A stretch of DNA of 64,000 bases, taken from positions 124,001 through 188,000 of the forward strand of contig NZ_JAMLJM010000001.1 in NCBI RefSeq assembly GCF_023635005.1. Direction: 5' to 3'. The position numbers and the translations under genes were made by a program. Within the stretch, counting starts at the first letter, position 1; each line of letters starts with the position of its first letter. This document shows, one piece after another, positions 46,017 to 53,136 of this stretch. The notes beneath the pieces were generated by a model. That model searched no databases. It had not been told where the DNA came from and saw only the letters and a program-made list of their open reading frames with translations. Origin of the DNA: Flavobacterium luminosum (GTDB lineage: Bacteria > Bacteroidota > Bacteroidia > Flavobacteriales > Flavobacteriaceae).

Positions 46017-47204
46017 TTATTCTAAGATTTCAGTTACCTGACCAGCACCAACTGTTCTACCACCTTCACGGATAGCGAAACGTAAACCTACGTTTAATGC
46101 AATTGGAGATAATAAAGTAACTTCGATAGTTAAGTTATCACCTGGCATAACCATCTCAACACCTGCAGGTAAAGAAATAGTACCTGTTACGTCAGTTGTA
46201 CGAACGTAGAACTGTGGACGGTAGTTGTTATGGAATGGAGTGTGACGACCACCTTCTTCTTTTTTCAAGATATAAACCTCAGCTTTGAATTTAGCGTGTG
46301 GTTTAACAGATCCTGGCTTACAGATAACCATACCACGACGGATATCAGCTTTGTCAATACCTCTTAATAATAAACCAACGTTATCACCAGCTTCACCTCT
46401 ATCTAAGATTTTACGGAACATCTCAACTCCAGTAATAGTAGAAGTTAACTTGTCAGCACCCATACCGATGATTTCAACTGGATCTCCAGTATTAGCAACA
46501 CCTGTTTCGATACGACCTGTAGCAACTGTACCACGACCTGTAATTGTGAATACGTCCTCAACTGGCATCAAGAATGGTTTTTCGTTATCACGAACTGGCT
46601 CTTCAATCCAGTTATCAACAGCATCCATCAATTCAAGAATTTTTGGAACCCATACCGGATCGTTGTTTAATCCACCTAAAGCAGAACCTTGAACAACAGG
46701 ACCATTATCTCCATCATATTCATAGAAAGATAATAAATCTCTGATTTCCATTTCTACTAACTCTAATAACTCAGCATCATCAACCATATCCACTTTGTTC
46801 ATGAATACAACGATACGAGGAATACCTACCTGACGCCCTAAAAGGATGTGCTCACGAGTTTGTGGCATTGGACCATCAGTAGCAGCAACTACCAAGATAG
46901 CACCGTCCATTTGAGCAGCACCAGTAACCATGTTCTTAACGTAATCCGCGTGACCTGGACAGTCAACGTGAGCATAGTGACGGTTAGCTGTTTCATACTC
47001 TACGTGAGATGTATTAATAGTAATACCTCTTTCTTTCTCCTCAGGAGCGTTATCGATTTGATCAAACGATTTTGCTTGACAGTAACCTGCATCAGATAAT
47101 ACTTTAGTGATTGCAGCAGTCAAAGTAGTTTTTCCGTGATCTACGTGTCCGATAGTACCGATATTTAAGTGCGGTTTCGAACGATTAAAACTTTCTTTTG
47201 CCAT
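46017..47204 (-). CDS. tuf: Elongation factor Tu
   Basis: A 395-residue GTPase that delivers aminoacyl-tRNA to the ribosome. G1 [13 protein letters not shown]2 in [14 protein letters not shown]3 [13 protein letters not shown]4 NKVDMVDD and G5 GSALGG are all intact. The C-terminal domain has [20 protein letters not shown], where kirromycin-class contacts lie. The leader is A-rich (AAAAATTAAGTAAAATG) with no Shine-Dalgarno, showing that very high expression here does not need one. It is preceded by three tRNA genes and followed by tRNA-Trp, as part of one long transcript. Confidence 0.98.
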   Translation of the reverse strand: MAKESFNRSKPHLNIGTIGHVDHGKTTLTAAITKVLSDAGYCQAKSFDQIDNAPEEKERGITINTSHVEYETANRHYAHVDCPGHADYVKNMVTGAAQMDGAILVVAATDGPMPQTREHILLGRQVGIPRIVVFMNKVDMVDDAELLELVEMEIRDLLSFYEYDGDNGPVVQGSALGGLNNDPVWVPKILELMDAVDNWIEEPVRDNEKPFLMPVEDVFTITGRGTVATGRIETGVANTGDPVEIIGMGADKLTSTITGVEMFRKILDRGEAGDNVGLLLRGIDKADIRRGMVICKPGSVKPHAKFKAEVYILKKEEGGRHTPFHNNYRPQFYVRTTDVTGTISLPAGVEMVMPGDNLTIEVTLLSPIALNVGLRFAIREGGRTVGAGQVTEILE

Positions 47205-47261
47205 TTTACTTAATTTTTAATCTTAGTTATATATTAGTGTTCAAAAATTTAAACTAATTTG

Positions 47262-47333
47262 AGCCAATGACGGGATTTGAACCCGTGACCTCTTCCTTAC
47301 CAAGGAAGCACTCTACCCCTGAGCTACACCGGC
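47262..47333 (-). tRNA. tRNA-Thr (GGT anticodon)
   Basis: A 72-base cloverleaf on the minus strand: acceptor GCCGGTG pairs with CATTGGC (two G-U), stem CTTCC/GGAAG closes the loop TTGGTAA, giving anticodon GGT. The T-loop is GTTCAAATC. No encoded CCA. Confidence 0.96.
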
Positions 47334-47414
47334 GGTAAAGTTTTTTGTTTTACGTTTTAAGCTTTATGTTTCTTGCAAATCACTTAAAACCCAAAACTCT
47401 TCAAACTTTTATTG

Positions 47415-47495
47415 TGGGGAGAGCAGGATTCGAACCTGCGAAGGTTTCCCAACGGATTTACAGTCCGTCCTCGTTGGCCGCTTGAGTATCTCCCC
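47415..47495 (-). tRNA. tRNA-Tyr (GTA anticodon)
   Basis: An 81-base type II tRNA on the minus strand with a long variable arm: acceptor GGGGAGA pairs with TCTCCCC, stem ACGGA/TCCGT closes the loop CTGTAAA, giving anticodon GTA. Discriminator A; no encoded CCA. Confidence 0.96.
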
Positions 47496-47520
47496 TAACC
47501 TTAATGCAATATTTCAAAAG

Positions 47521-47594
47521 AGCCGATGGAGGGACTCGAACCCACGACCTGCTGATTACAAATCAGCTGCTCTAGCCAGCTGAGCTACACCGGC
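47521..47594 (-). tRNA. tRNA-Thr (TGT anticodon)
   Basis: A 74-base cloverleaf on the minus strand: acceptor GCCGGTG pairs with CATCGGC, stem GCTGA/TCAGC closes the loop TTTGTAA, giving anticodon TGT. It is the first RNA of the tRNA-tuf operon. No encoded CCA. Confidence 0.96.
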
Positions 47595-47602
47595 GACTCA
47601 TT

Positions 47603-47629
47603 AAAAAAGTCCGCTATTTCTAACGGACT
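47603..47629 (-). terminator. Terminator hairpin between hpf and the tRNA-tuf operon
   Basis: On the minus strand AGTCCG pairs with CGGACT (inner TA/TA pairs add stability) and six T follow. It overlaps the likely start point of the tRNA promoter, so it most simply ends the rpsU-xerC-hpf transcript. Confidence 0.7.
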
Positions 47630-47630
47630 G

Positions 47631-47659
47631 CAAATGTATGTATTATTTTTATTAATCAA
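47631..47659 (-). promoter_or_regulatory. Promoter of the tRNA-tuf-rpoBC operon (TTG-N18-TACATTTG)
   Basis: On the minus strand a -33 TTG (47659-47657), an 18-base spacer and a perfect -7 TACATTTG (47638-47631), 36 bases before tRNA-Thr(TGT). One of the best matches to the Bacteroidetes promoter consensus in the window. Confidence 0.72.
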
Positions 47660-47682
47660 AATTTTTTTGACGAAATTTTTCA

Positions 47683-47985
47683 TTAAGCATGCTCACTTAA
47701 TTTTTCTTTACGTTTTAAAAGCAATCTTTGTTGTGCTTCTACCGATAGATCCACCCCTTCCTCGAATGTTTTACAAGTTTTTTTAACAATAAATTCATCA
47801 CCAGGCACAATCACTTTTAATTCTACCACTTTATTTTCTTTTTCACTGGTTTGTTCCACTTTAAGAAAAGCATCAGCGGAAACAATTCTATCATAAAACT
47901 TCTCTAATTTATTCACTTTTTCATCAATAAAATCAACTAACTTTCTATCAATGTTAAAATTAACTGCATGAACATTTACCTTCAT
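47683..47985 (-). CDS. hpf: Short-form ribosome hibernation promoting factor (HPF/RaiA family)
   Basis: A 100-residue protein with the HPF/YfiA fold: MKVNVHAVNFNIDRKLVDFI, VNKLEKFYDRIVSADAFLKV, EGVDLSVEAQQRLLLKRKEK. It binds the decoding centre of idle ribosomes in stationary phase. It lacks the long C-terminal dimerisation domain, so it is the short type. It lies 23 bases after xerC, in the rpsU-xerC-hpf order, which joins two ribosome-state genes. Confidence 0.9.
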   Translation of the reverse strand: MKVNVHAVNFNIDRKLVDFIDEKVNKLEKFYDRIVSADAFLKVEQTSEKENKVVELKVIVPGDEFIVKKTCKTFEEGVDLSVEAQQRLLLKRKEKLSEHA

Positions 47986-48008
47986 AATAAAAAACTTTTA
48001 ATTAAACA

Positions 48009-48914
48009 TTATAAAGAATCATTTTGGTTTCTTGGATGCGCATTTTGATATACTTTTTTAAGCTCAGTTAAACTAGATTGAGTATAAACTTGGGTTGACG
48101 CAAGACTTGAATGCCCTAACAATTCTTTAATTGAATTCAAATCAGCACCATGATTAAGCATATGAGTCGCAAACGTGTGTCGTAACATGTGCGGGCTCTT
48201 TTTTACCTTCTCTGATACATTACTAAAGTAATCATTTATTAATCGATAAACAAACGTTTCATTCAATTTATTTCCGTTAGAAAGCAGAAATAAATAATTC
48301 ACATCTATTATTGATTTCAGTAATTTTCTTTCATGCAAATATGCATTTAACTGCTCTTTCATTAAAGGCAATAGCGGAATTACACGCTCTTTATTGCGTT
48401 TTCCTAAAACCTTGATCACCGAAGTTTCAAGATCTACATTATGCAATTGCAAACCAATTAATTCAGAACGCCGAATTCCTGTAGTATAAAACAGATCTAT
48501 AATTAATTTGTTCCTGATTCCATCGAAATTCTGTTCATAGTTAATATGATTCAAGACTGAATCCAACTCTTCTTCCGAAAAAGGAATTTGTATTTTTTTT
48601 GGCGTCTTCAAAGCTTTATGCCTAGCCAATGGATTTATTTCAATTTGCTTAGTTTTTAATAGAAATTTACAAAACGCTTTTAAGGAAGCTATTTTTCTAT
48701 TTACGGTAGTATTACTCATTCCCGAATCAACCATTGACACCACCCAACTTCTAACAAGTGTATAAGACACATCTTCCAATTGAGTACCTTCGAAATTTTC
48801 ATTGAGGAATAGCTGAAAAAACTCCAAATCTTTTCCATAAGCCAAAGCCGTATGCAAAGAATATTTTTTTTCTTTAATGAGATAATCGAGAAATTTTTGT
48901 TGATTGGATTGCAT
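48009..48914 (-). CDS. xerC: Xer-type tyrosine recombinase
   Basis: A 301-residue recombinase with an N-terminal SAM-like DNA-binding domain (residues about 5-90) and a catalytic domain containing Arg148 (TTGIRRSEL), Lys172 (LGKRNKER), His242 and Arg245 (PHMLRHTFATH), His268 (LLGHSSL) and nucleophile Tyr277 (TQVYTQ). It resolves chromosome dimers at dif with a partner Xer. XerC is favoured over XerD by context and length, but the two are hard to separate by eye. No mobile-element features surround it. Its ATG follows directly on the T tract of the rpsU terminator. Confidence 0.88.
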   Translation of the reverse strand: MQSNQQKFLDYLIKEKKYSLHTALAYGKDLEFFQLFLNENFEGTQLEDVSYTLVRSWVVSMVDSGMSNTTVNRKIASLKAFCKFLLKTKQIEINPLARHKALKTPKKIQIPFSEEELDSVLNHINYEQNFDGIRNKLIIDLFYTTGIRRSELIGLQLHNVDLETSVIKVLGKRNKERVIPLLPLMKEQLNAYLHERKLLKSIIDVNYLFLLSNGNKLNETFVYRLINDYFSNVSEKVKKSPHMLRHTFATHMLNHGADLNSIKELLGHSSLASTQVYTQSSLTELKKVYQNAHPRNQNDSL

Positions 48915-48958
48915 AAAAAAACGTTAGCATAAAAGTATAAAACTTCTATTACTAACGT
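48915..48958 (-). terminator. rpsU terminator abutting the xerC start codon
   Basis: On the minus strand ACGTTAG...CTAACGT closes a stem with inner pairing (AGAAGT/ACTTTT) and runs into seven T. The last T is immediately followed by the xerC ATG. Confidence 0.78.
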
Positions 48959-48982
48959 ATTTATTTTTGAGAAATTATTTTA

Positions 48983-49177
48983 CTAACTCTCTAAGCTATC
49001 TTTCAAACCTTGGATATACTGCGCTTTTTGAATTTGCGCTCTTCTTGTTACAGAAGGTTTAGTAAATTGCTGACGTGCTCTTAACTGACGTACAACTCCG
49101 GTTTTGTCGAATTTTCTTTTGTAACGTTTTAACGCTCTATCGATATTTTCTCCGTCTTTAATTGGTATAATTAACAT
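48983..49177 (-). CDS. rpsU: Ribosomal protein bS21
   Basis: A 64-residue basic protein of the small subunit (MLIIPIKDGENIDRALKRYK, then GVVRQLRARQQFTKPSVTRR). In Bacteroidota, bS21 helps hide the 16S rRNA anti-Shine-Dalgarno in the 30S platform, which explains why most genes lack a Shine-Dalgarno. This gene is the exception: AGGAGGTG lies 8 bases before its ATG. That points to autogenous control, where ribosomes lacking bS21 translate rpsU preferentially. It has a full promoter at 49208-49236 and a terminator just downstream. Confidence 0.95.
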   Translation of the reverse strand: MLIIPIKDGENIDRALKRYKRKFDKTGVVRQLRARQQFTKPSVTRRAQIQKAQYIQGLKDSLES

Positions 49178-49185
49178 AATCTAGA

Positions 49186-49193
49186 CACCTCCT
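49186..49193 (-). promoter_or_regulatory. rpsU: Strong Shine-Dalgarno of rpsU (AGGAGGTG)
   Basis: Eight bases complementary to the 16S 3' tail consensus, 8 bases before the ATG (spacer TCTAGATT). No other annotated start in the window has a comparable element at working distance. Confidence 0.9.
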
Positions 49194-49207
49194 CTCATTT
49201 ACGGCTG

Positions 49208-49236
49208 CAAAAGTATGAAATTATTTTAGATTACAA
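49208..49236 (-). promoter_or_regulatory. rpsU: rpsU promoter (TTG-N18-TACTTTTG)
   Basis: On the minus strand a -33 TTG (49236-49234), an 18-base spacer and a perfect -7 TACTTTTG (49215-49208). The expected start near 49201 gives a leader of about 24 bases containing the Shine-Dalgarno. Confidence 0.72.
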
Positions 49237-49307
49237 ATTCTTTTTAAAGAAAAAGAAAAGAATTAAACACTTCAAACACAGAAATTCATAAAGTTTGAGG
49301 CCTAAAA

Positions 49308-49344
49308 TTGAAAAAGCCAAGAAATCGTATTACTTCTTGGCTTC
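49308..49344 (-). terminator. Terminator of the acyl-CoA dehydrogenase gene
   Basis: On the minus strand AGAAGCCAAGAA pairs with TTCTTGGCTTTT across a ten-base loop and is followed by a T-rich tail. Confidence 0.85.
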
Positions 49345-49398
49345 TATATATCACGGCCTTCTTTTACTAATTGAAGAAAACCAATATTGTATTAAAAA

Positions 49399-50568
49399 CT
49401 ATTTTACTGCTGGCTTATAATTTTTATTGTCGATGATCATTTTCGACAAAATTTCTTTCAAAATTTCAGAAGTTCCTCCTCCAATTGGGCCTAAGCGACT
49501 ATCTCTAAACAAACGAGCCAACGGATATTCTTCCATATATCCATAACCTCCCAACATTTGTAAACAATCGTAGATCGCTTGATCGGCAACTTTAGTAGAT
49601 TTTAATTTGGCCATAGTAGCTTCTTTCACCACATATTCGCCCTTTACTAATCTAGAAACAGCCAAATAATTGAAGATTTTACAATGCTCAACTTCTGTTG
49701 CGTGTTCCACTAAGGTATGTCTTAAAGCTTGAAACTGATTTATTTTTGTACCAAATGCTTCTCGTTGTGACATATAGTCTAGAGTATAATCAATAGCATA
49801 TTCTGCTCTTGCATGCGCATTGATAGCCATAACTAATCGCTCTAACGCAAAATGTTGCATAATGTAAGGAAAGCCCTTTCCTTCTTCACCCATTAAATTT
49901 TCTTCAGGTATTTCTACATTATCAAAAGCAATTTCCGCAGTATCGGAAGCTCGCCAACCCAGTTTATCTAATTTTGTAGCTGAAATACCATTTGATTTTG
50001 CATCTACTAAAAAGATACTTATACCCTTATTACCCAATTCCGGATTTGTCTTAGCCGCTAAAACATAATAATCAGCATAAACTCCATTAGTAATAAAGGT
50101 TTTAGAACCATTGATAATGTATTTATTTCCTTTTTTCTCCGCTACTGTACGCATACCTGCCACATCACTTCCTCCAAAAGGTTCTGTAATACACAAAGCA
50201 CCTATTTTTTCACCAGCAATACTTGCCGCAAGGTATTCCTTTTTTATACGCTCGTCACCTTCCGCATTCAAATGTGTCATGGCTAAATAAGCATGAGCCC
50301 ACATAGCTGCAGCAAATCCAGACGATTTGATTTTTTGAAGTTCTTCTAAAAATATAACGGTATAGAACAAATCTAAATTTGATCCTCCGTAAGCTTCAGG
50401 ATAATTTAGCCCGAAAAACCCCATTTCTCCGAATTTTTTCCAGATAAAACGTTCTACCTGTCCTGTTTTTTCCCACTTTTCTATATGAGGTACTACTTCT
50501 TTTTGTAAAAAATCACGAAAACTCTCTCTGAATAATTGGTGTTCTTCTGTAAAATATATTGAATTCAT
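49399..50568 (-). CDS. Acyl-CoA dehydrogenase
   Basis: A 389-residue FAD flavoenzyme catalysing alpha,beta-dehydrogenation of acyl-CoA esters in fatty-acid or amino-acid breakdown. Signatures: ALCITEPFGGSDVAGMRT (FAD/substrate loop), RLVMAINAHARAEYAIDYT, QMLGGYGYMEEYPLARLFRD and GPIGGGTSEILKEIL (family C-terminal motif). The start is the ATG at 50568 (MNSIYFTEEHQLFRESF); the longer frame begins with a TTG that is part of the promoter and overlaps the upstream gene. Chain-length specificity is not readable. Its promoter lies within the end of the helix-hairpin-helix gene. Confidence 0.93.
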   Translation of the reverse strand: MNSIYFTEEHQLFRESFRDFLQKEVVPHIEKWEKTGQVERFIWKKFGEMGFFGLNYPEAYGGSNLDLFYTVIFLEELQKIKSSGFAAAMWAHAYLAMTHLNAEGDERIKKEYLAASIAGEKIGALCITEPFGGSDVAGMRTVAEKKGNKYIINGSKTFITNGVYADYYVLAAKTNPELGNKGISIFLVDAKSNGISATKLDKLGWRASDTAEIAFDNVEIPEENLMGEEGKGFPYIMQHFALERLVMAINAHARAEYAIDYTLDYMSQREAFGTKINQFQALRHTLVEHATEVEHCKIFNYLAVSRLVKGEYVVKEATMAKLKSTKVADQAIYDCLQMLGGYGYMEEYPLARLFRDSRLGPIGGGTSEILKEILSKMIIDNKNYKPAVK

Positions 50569-50602
50569 GTATACTAAAAATGTTTTAAAAAATGTGTTGT
50601 TT

Positions 50603-51484
50603 TTAGAAGTCCAAATATAGGGCAATAATTTTTGATTTATCAACTGGGAAACCTTGAACTTTTGTTAAATCTTCTATAGATTTTATCCCGTTGTTCATAC
50701 TGCGATAAGTTACAATTTCGCGTGCCAAGGCATATCTAAAATAAGGAAACTTCGCTAAATTTTTTACCGATTCATTATTGATGTCAATTTTTCGAACCTC
50801 AGGAATGACCGTTACTCTAAAATATTTATTCAGTTCCGCAATAACTTCGGGCGAAAGTCCCCAAACATCTTCCATTTGCGCCATACTTACGAATCCGCCC
50901 AATTGTTCTTTCTGTTTTAATATTCGATCTGAAATGGCATCCCCGATTCCGTAGATCTTCATCAAATCTTCTTTTGAAGCTTGATTTATATCCAAAATCA
51001 CAATCTTCTTTTCCTTTTTATAAAAAGACTGCGCCTCATATTTTGGATATTGTTTAGCGTATAATTGTTTATTCTTAACCCAATCCGGAAATTTAAAGTA
51101 AGGAGAAATGGCAGCCAACAATGAATCCGAAACTTTTGTCACTTTTTGAAACTCTTCGGCTGAATTGACAAATTTTCCCGTTTTACGAAAAGCCAATAAC
51201 CGATCGATTTCTTCAACATTCATTCCTAACTTATATCCTTTGAAATCGGTAATAAAATTCGGATTGAAGGGATACATTTTATAACTATTCTCCTCTGAAT
51301 TATTTTTTAGAGAATCGATAGCCGTTTGCATTGACAACCATTTTTCTTCTTCTGGAGTCATTTTTTTAGTAGAAGAAAAATCAATGAGATAGTAACTTAG
51401 CTGAAGAGAAATAATAATAGCCACTAAAATAACTAAACCGATACGTTGTTCGCGATTAAAATTGAGAAGGTCTTTAAAATTCAT
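50603..51484 (-). CDS. Membrane-anchored helix-hairpin-helix (ComEA-like) protein
   Basis: A 293-residue protein with one N-terminal membrane helix (IGLVILVAIIISLQLSYYLI) and two or three HhH-type segments: ILDINQASKEDLMKIYGIGD with ISDRILKQKEQLGGF, KIDINNESVKNLAKFPYFRY, and IEDLTKVQGFPVDKSKIIAL. HhH repeats bind DNA without sequence preference; ComEA-like proteins pull DNA into the periplasm during transformation. A DNA-uptake role is plausible but unproven, since no other com gene is here. It starts 3 bases after the PspC-domain gene, so they form an operon. Confidence 0.82.
   Translation of the reverse strand: MNFKDLLNFNREQRIGLVILVAIIISLQLSYYLIDFSSTKKMTPEEEKWLSMQTAIDSLKNNSEENSYKMYPFNPNFITDFKGYKLGMNVEEIDRLLAFRKTGKFVNSAEEFQKVTKVSDSLLAAISPYFKFPDWVKNKQLYAKQYPKYEAQSFYKKEKKIVILDINQASKEDLMKIYGIGDAISDRILKQKEQLGGFVSMAQMEDVWGLSPEVIAELNKYFRVTVIPEVRKIDINNESVKNLAKFPYFRYALAREIVTYRSMNNGIKSIEDLTKVQGFPVDKSKIIALYLDF
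50612..50643 (-). promoter_or_regulatory. Promoter of the acyl-CoA dehydrogenase inside the upstream gene (TTG-N21-TATATTTG)
   Basis: On the minus strand a -33 TTG (50643-50641), a 21-base spacer and a perfect -7 TATATTTG (50619-50612), all within the last 14 codons of the HhH gene and 43 bases before the dehydrogenase ATG. Confidence 0.6.
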
Positions 51485-51487
51485 AGA

Positions 51488-51715
51488 CTATAAATCAAAA
51501 ACTGAACTTCTCTTTGCACGAACCAAATCCTTTAACTTCATCACAAAACCTATGGTTAGGTATACCCCAAACCACAGACCCGCAGTCACGAAAGAAATAT
51601 AAATAAAAAACAATCTCACACTATTGGTTCGCATTCCGAGCTTTTCTGCCAAACGCGAAGCAATATGAAAACCTTGTTCTTCAAAAAAATACTTTAATTT
51701 CAGTACAAAAGACAT
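51488..51715 (-). CDS. Small PspC-domain membrane protein
   Basis: A 75-residue protein matching the PspC domain: EEQGFHIASRLAEKLGMRTN, then the helix VRLFFIYISFVTAGLWFGVY and a basic tail KDLVRAKR. PspC proteins sense envelope stress in Gammaproteobacteria; in Bacteroidota such stand-alone small versions have no known role. It leads the operon with the HhH protein. A 17-base palindrome touches its start codon, which may mark a repressor site. Confidence 0.85.
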   Translation of the reverse strand: MSFVLKLKYFFEEQGFHIASRLAEKLGMRTNSVRLFFIYISFVTAGLWFGVYLTIGFVMKLKDLVRAKRSSVFDL

Positions 51716-51732
51716 ATGTAAAATTTTTACAT
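51716..51732. repeat. Palindrome directly upstream of the PspC-domain gene
   Basis: ATGTAAAA-T-TTTTACAT: 8-base arms around one central base, ending one base from the start codon at 51715. It has the size and symmetry of a dimeric-repressor operator but could be chance in AT-rich sequence. Confidence 0.4.
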
Positions 51733-51755
51733 TTTCTGTAAAGCTACAATATTTT

Positions 51756-53024
51756 TTAATTTTTTAAAACAGCAACACCAATAGCACATTGTAAACATTT
51801 ATTCTGATCACAATAATCATTTTTTAATTGCAACAAAGCTTGTGATTCAAATGCATTCTGGGCTACAATACCAATGTGTTTAAATTTCTCAACCACTGCA
51901 TTTTTTTCAGTAATTATTTTTTCCAGTAAACGAATATAACTTTCTGTGGTTTCTTCTCCTAAGCTAGTATAGTAAGCGAACTTCAGAGGAACGATGGTAT
52001 TAATAATTAGTAAATCTACAAATGATTTAGATAACGGTTTTTCTTTATATCGAGACGGTTTTTCAAGATTATAATGCGACAACCAATACTCGGAAACCGA
52101 AACATTAAATATTTTATAAAACTCCTCAAGTTCATTGGCTTGAAGTATTTGAGAAAACAAATTTCGTTGTTTGTGGTATAACATTGCCAATTGAGCCAAA
52201 CGAATCGTGGGGAAATTATCTGGTCTTAATCTAAAAAAATGGACAGACAAAGATGACTGTTCTTCTATTTGATATTTTATTTTTAAATACTGATACAAAT
52301 CTACTAGCTCTTTGACATAATGATCTTGAGGTTCTTTTGGTAATAAATTTGCCTGCCCAAAGAAAAGTGCTTCCAAATATTGCACATCGAAAGCTTCTTT
52401 TCGAATCACCGAAAAAGGAATCGATTTTGCTAGCTCCAAAAAAGCTTCTCCGTTACTGTTTAATCCAAAATTTTTAGCTATCAAAGTAAAAAAAGTTGCT
52501 TCCCAATCGTTTTGATTATTCTTCAATACTTCTTGTATAGACTTTGATTTTCGTTCCAGACGATCGAAAAATAATCGCTCCATCCAATTTTTGACTACTA
52601 ATTGTGGGATAGATTGGATCTCATTTTCACAATTGATCCATTTTTTCGAACGGATTAAATTCTTGTATTGATGGAGTAACTCGTGAGAAACATAATGCTG
52701 TAACTCCAAAACCGGAATTTCGGTATTATCCCTTCGAAAAACTTCTGTATCGTGTTGCCATACAACATGTAAAATAACATTATCGTAATTTTCATCCCGT
52801 TCGTGATGATGCAAGTACCAATCGGAAGAATTTATATGAATTTCGACGTTTCCTGCCCATTTTTGATTTCCAATAACGATTTGGGCATTAAAAAAATCAG
52901 GACCTGCTTGCTGTAGATATTGTCCGATGTATAAAACTTGAAGTGATTCTACTTGCGTGGTTCGTAGATTGGTGTTGGCAAATTTCTGATATTGCCATAG
53001 GTAGTGCAAAAAATCTTCTTTCAT
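51756..53024 (-). CDS. DUF2851 protein
   Basis: A 422-residue cytoplasmic protein typical of Bacteroidota. The N-terminal part has AGPDFFNAQIVIGNQKWAGN, VEIHINSSDWYLHHHERDEN and YDNVILHVVWQHDTEVFRRD. This His/Glu/Asp-rich pattern looks like a nuclease-type metal site, but that is inference. The C-terminus has four cysteines (YCDQNKCLQCAIGV) that could bind a metal. Function is unknown. It has its own consensus promoter, which overlaps the terminator of the upstream PLP-enzyme gene. Confidence 0.85.
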   Translation of the reverse strand: MKEDFLHYLWQYQKFANTNLRTTQVESLQVLYIGQYLQQAGPDFFNAQIVIGNQKWAGNVEIHINSSDWYLHHHERDENYDNVILHVVWQHDTEVFRRDNTEIPVLELQHYVSHELLHQYKNLIRSKKWINCENEIQSIPQLVVKNWMERLFFDRLERKSKSIQEVLKNNQNDWEATFFTLIAKNFGLNSNGEAFLELAKSIPFSVIRKEAFDVQYLEALFFGQANLLPKEPQDHYVKELVDLYQYLKIKYQIEEQSSLSVHFFRLRPDNFPTIRLAQLAMLYHKQRNLFSQILQANELEEFYKIFNVSVSEYWLSHYNLEKPSRYKEKPLSKSFVDLLIINTIVPLKFAYYTSLGEETTESYIRLLEKIITEKNAVVEKFKHIGIVAQNAFESQALLQLKNDYCDQNKCLQCAIGVAVLKN

Positions 53025-53063
53025 AATGTGGCGTGTAAAATTCTAAATGGCTTATAAACAGAT

Positions 53064-53093
53064 CAAAAATACAAAAAAAAGAAAAACCCCCAA
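53064..53093 (-). promoter_or_regulatory. Promoter of the DUF2851 gene (TTG-N19-TATTTTTG)
   Basis: On the minus strand a -33 TTG (53093-53091), exactly 19 bases, then a perfect -7 TATTTTTG (53071-53064). It is an exact match to the Bacteroidetes consensus, 39 bases before the ATG, and it overlaps the preceding terminator hairpin. Confidence 0.68.
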
Positions 53094-53117
53094 ACAATAT
53101 TTTGTCCGAAGGTTTTT
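53082..53117 (-). terminator. Terminator of the PLP-enzyme gene
   Basis: On the minus strand AAAACCTTCGGACAA pairs with TTGTTTGGGGGTTTT (several G-U pairs) around AATA, followed by T and C. The -33 box of the next promoter lies in its 3' arm. Confidence 0.65.
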
Positions 53118-53136
53118 ATATTATGATTATAGAAAA

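Noticed and set aside
46285..46692. Plus-strand open frame of 135 codons opposite tuf
   Set aside because: Codon-bias shadow of tuf; no leader or similarity.
47334..47414. A hidden tRNA-Gly between tRNA-Tyr and tRNA-Thr(GGT)
   Set aside because: I could not find an acceptor stem, T-loop motif or anticodon arm in these 81 AT-rich bases.
48009..48914. Tyrosine recombinase as the integrase of a mobile element
   Set aside because: It lies in a conserved rpsU-xerC-hpf context with no attachment-site repeats, cargo or composition change; it fits housekeeping Xer.
42964..49240. The ribosomal/RNA polymerase block as a novel system
   Set aside because: Gene order and content are standard for bacteria; only the regulatory hairpins and the rpsU leader are noteworthy.
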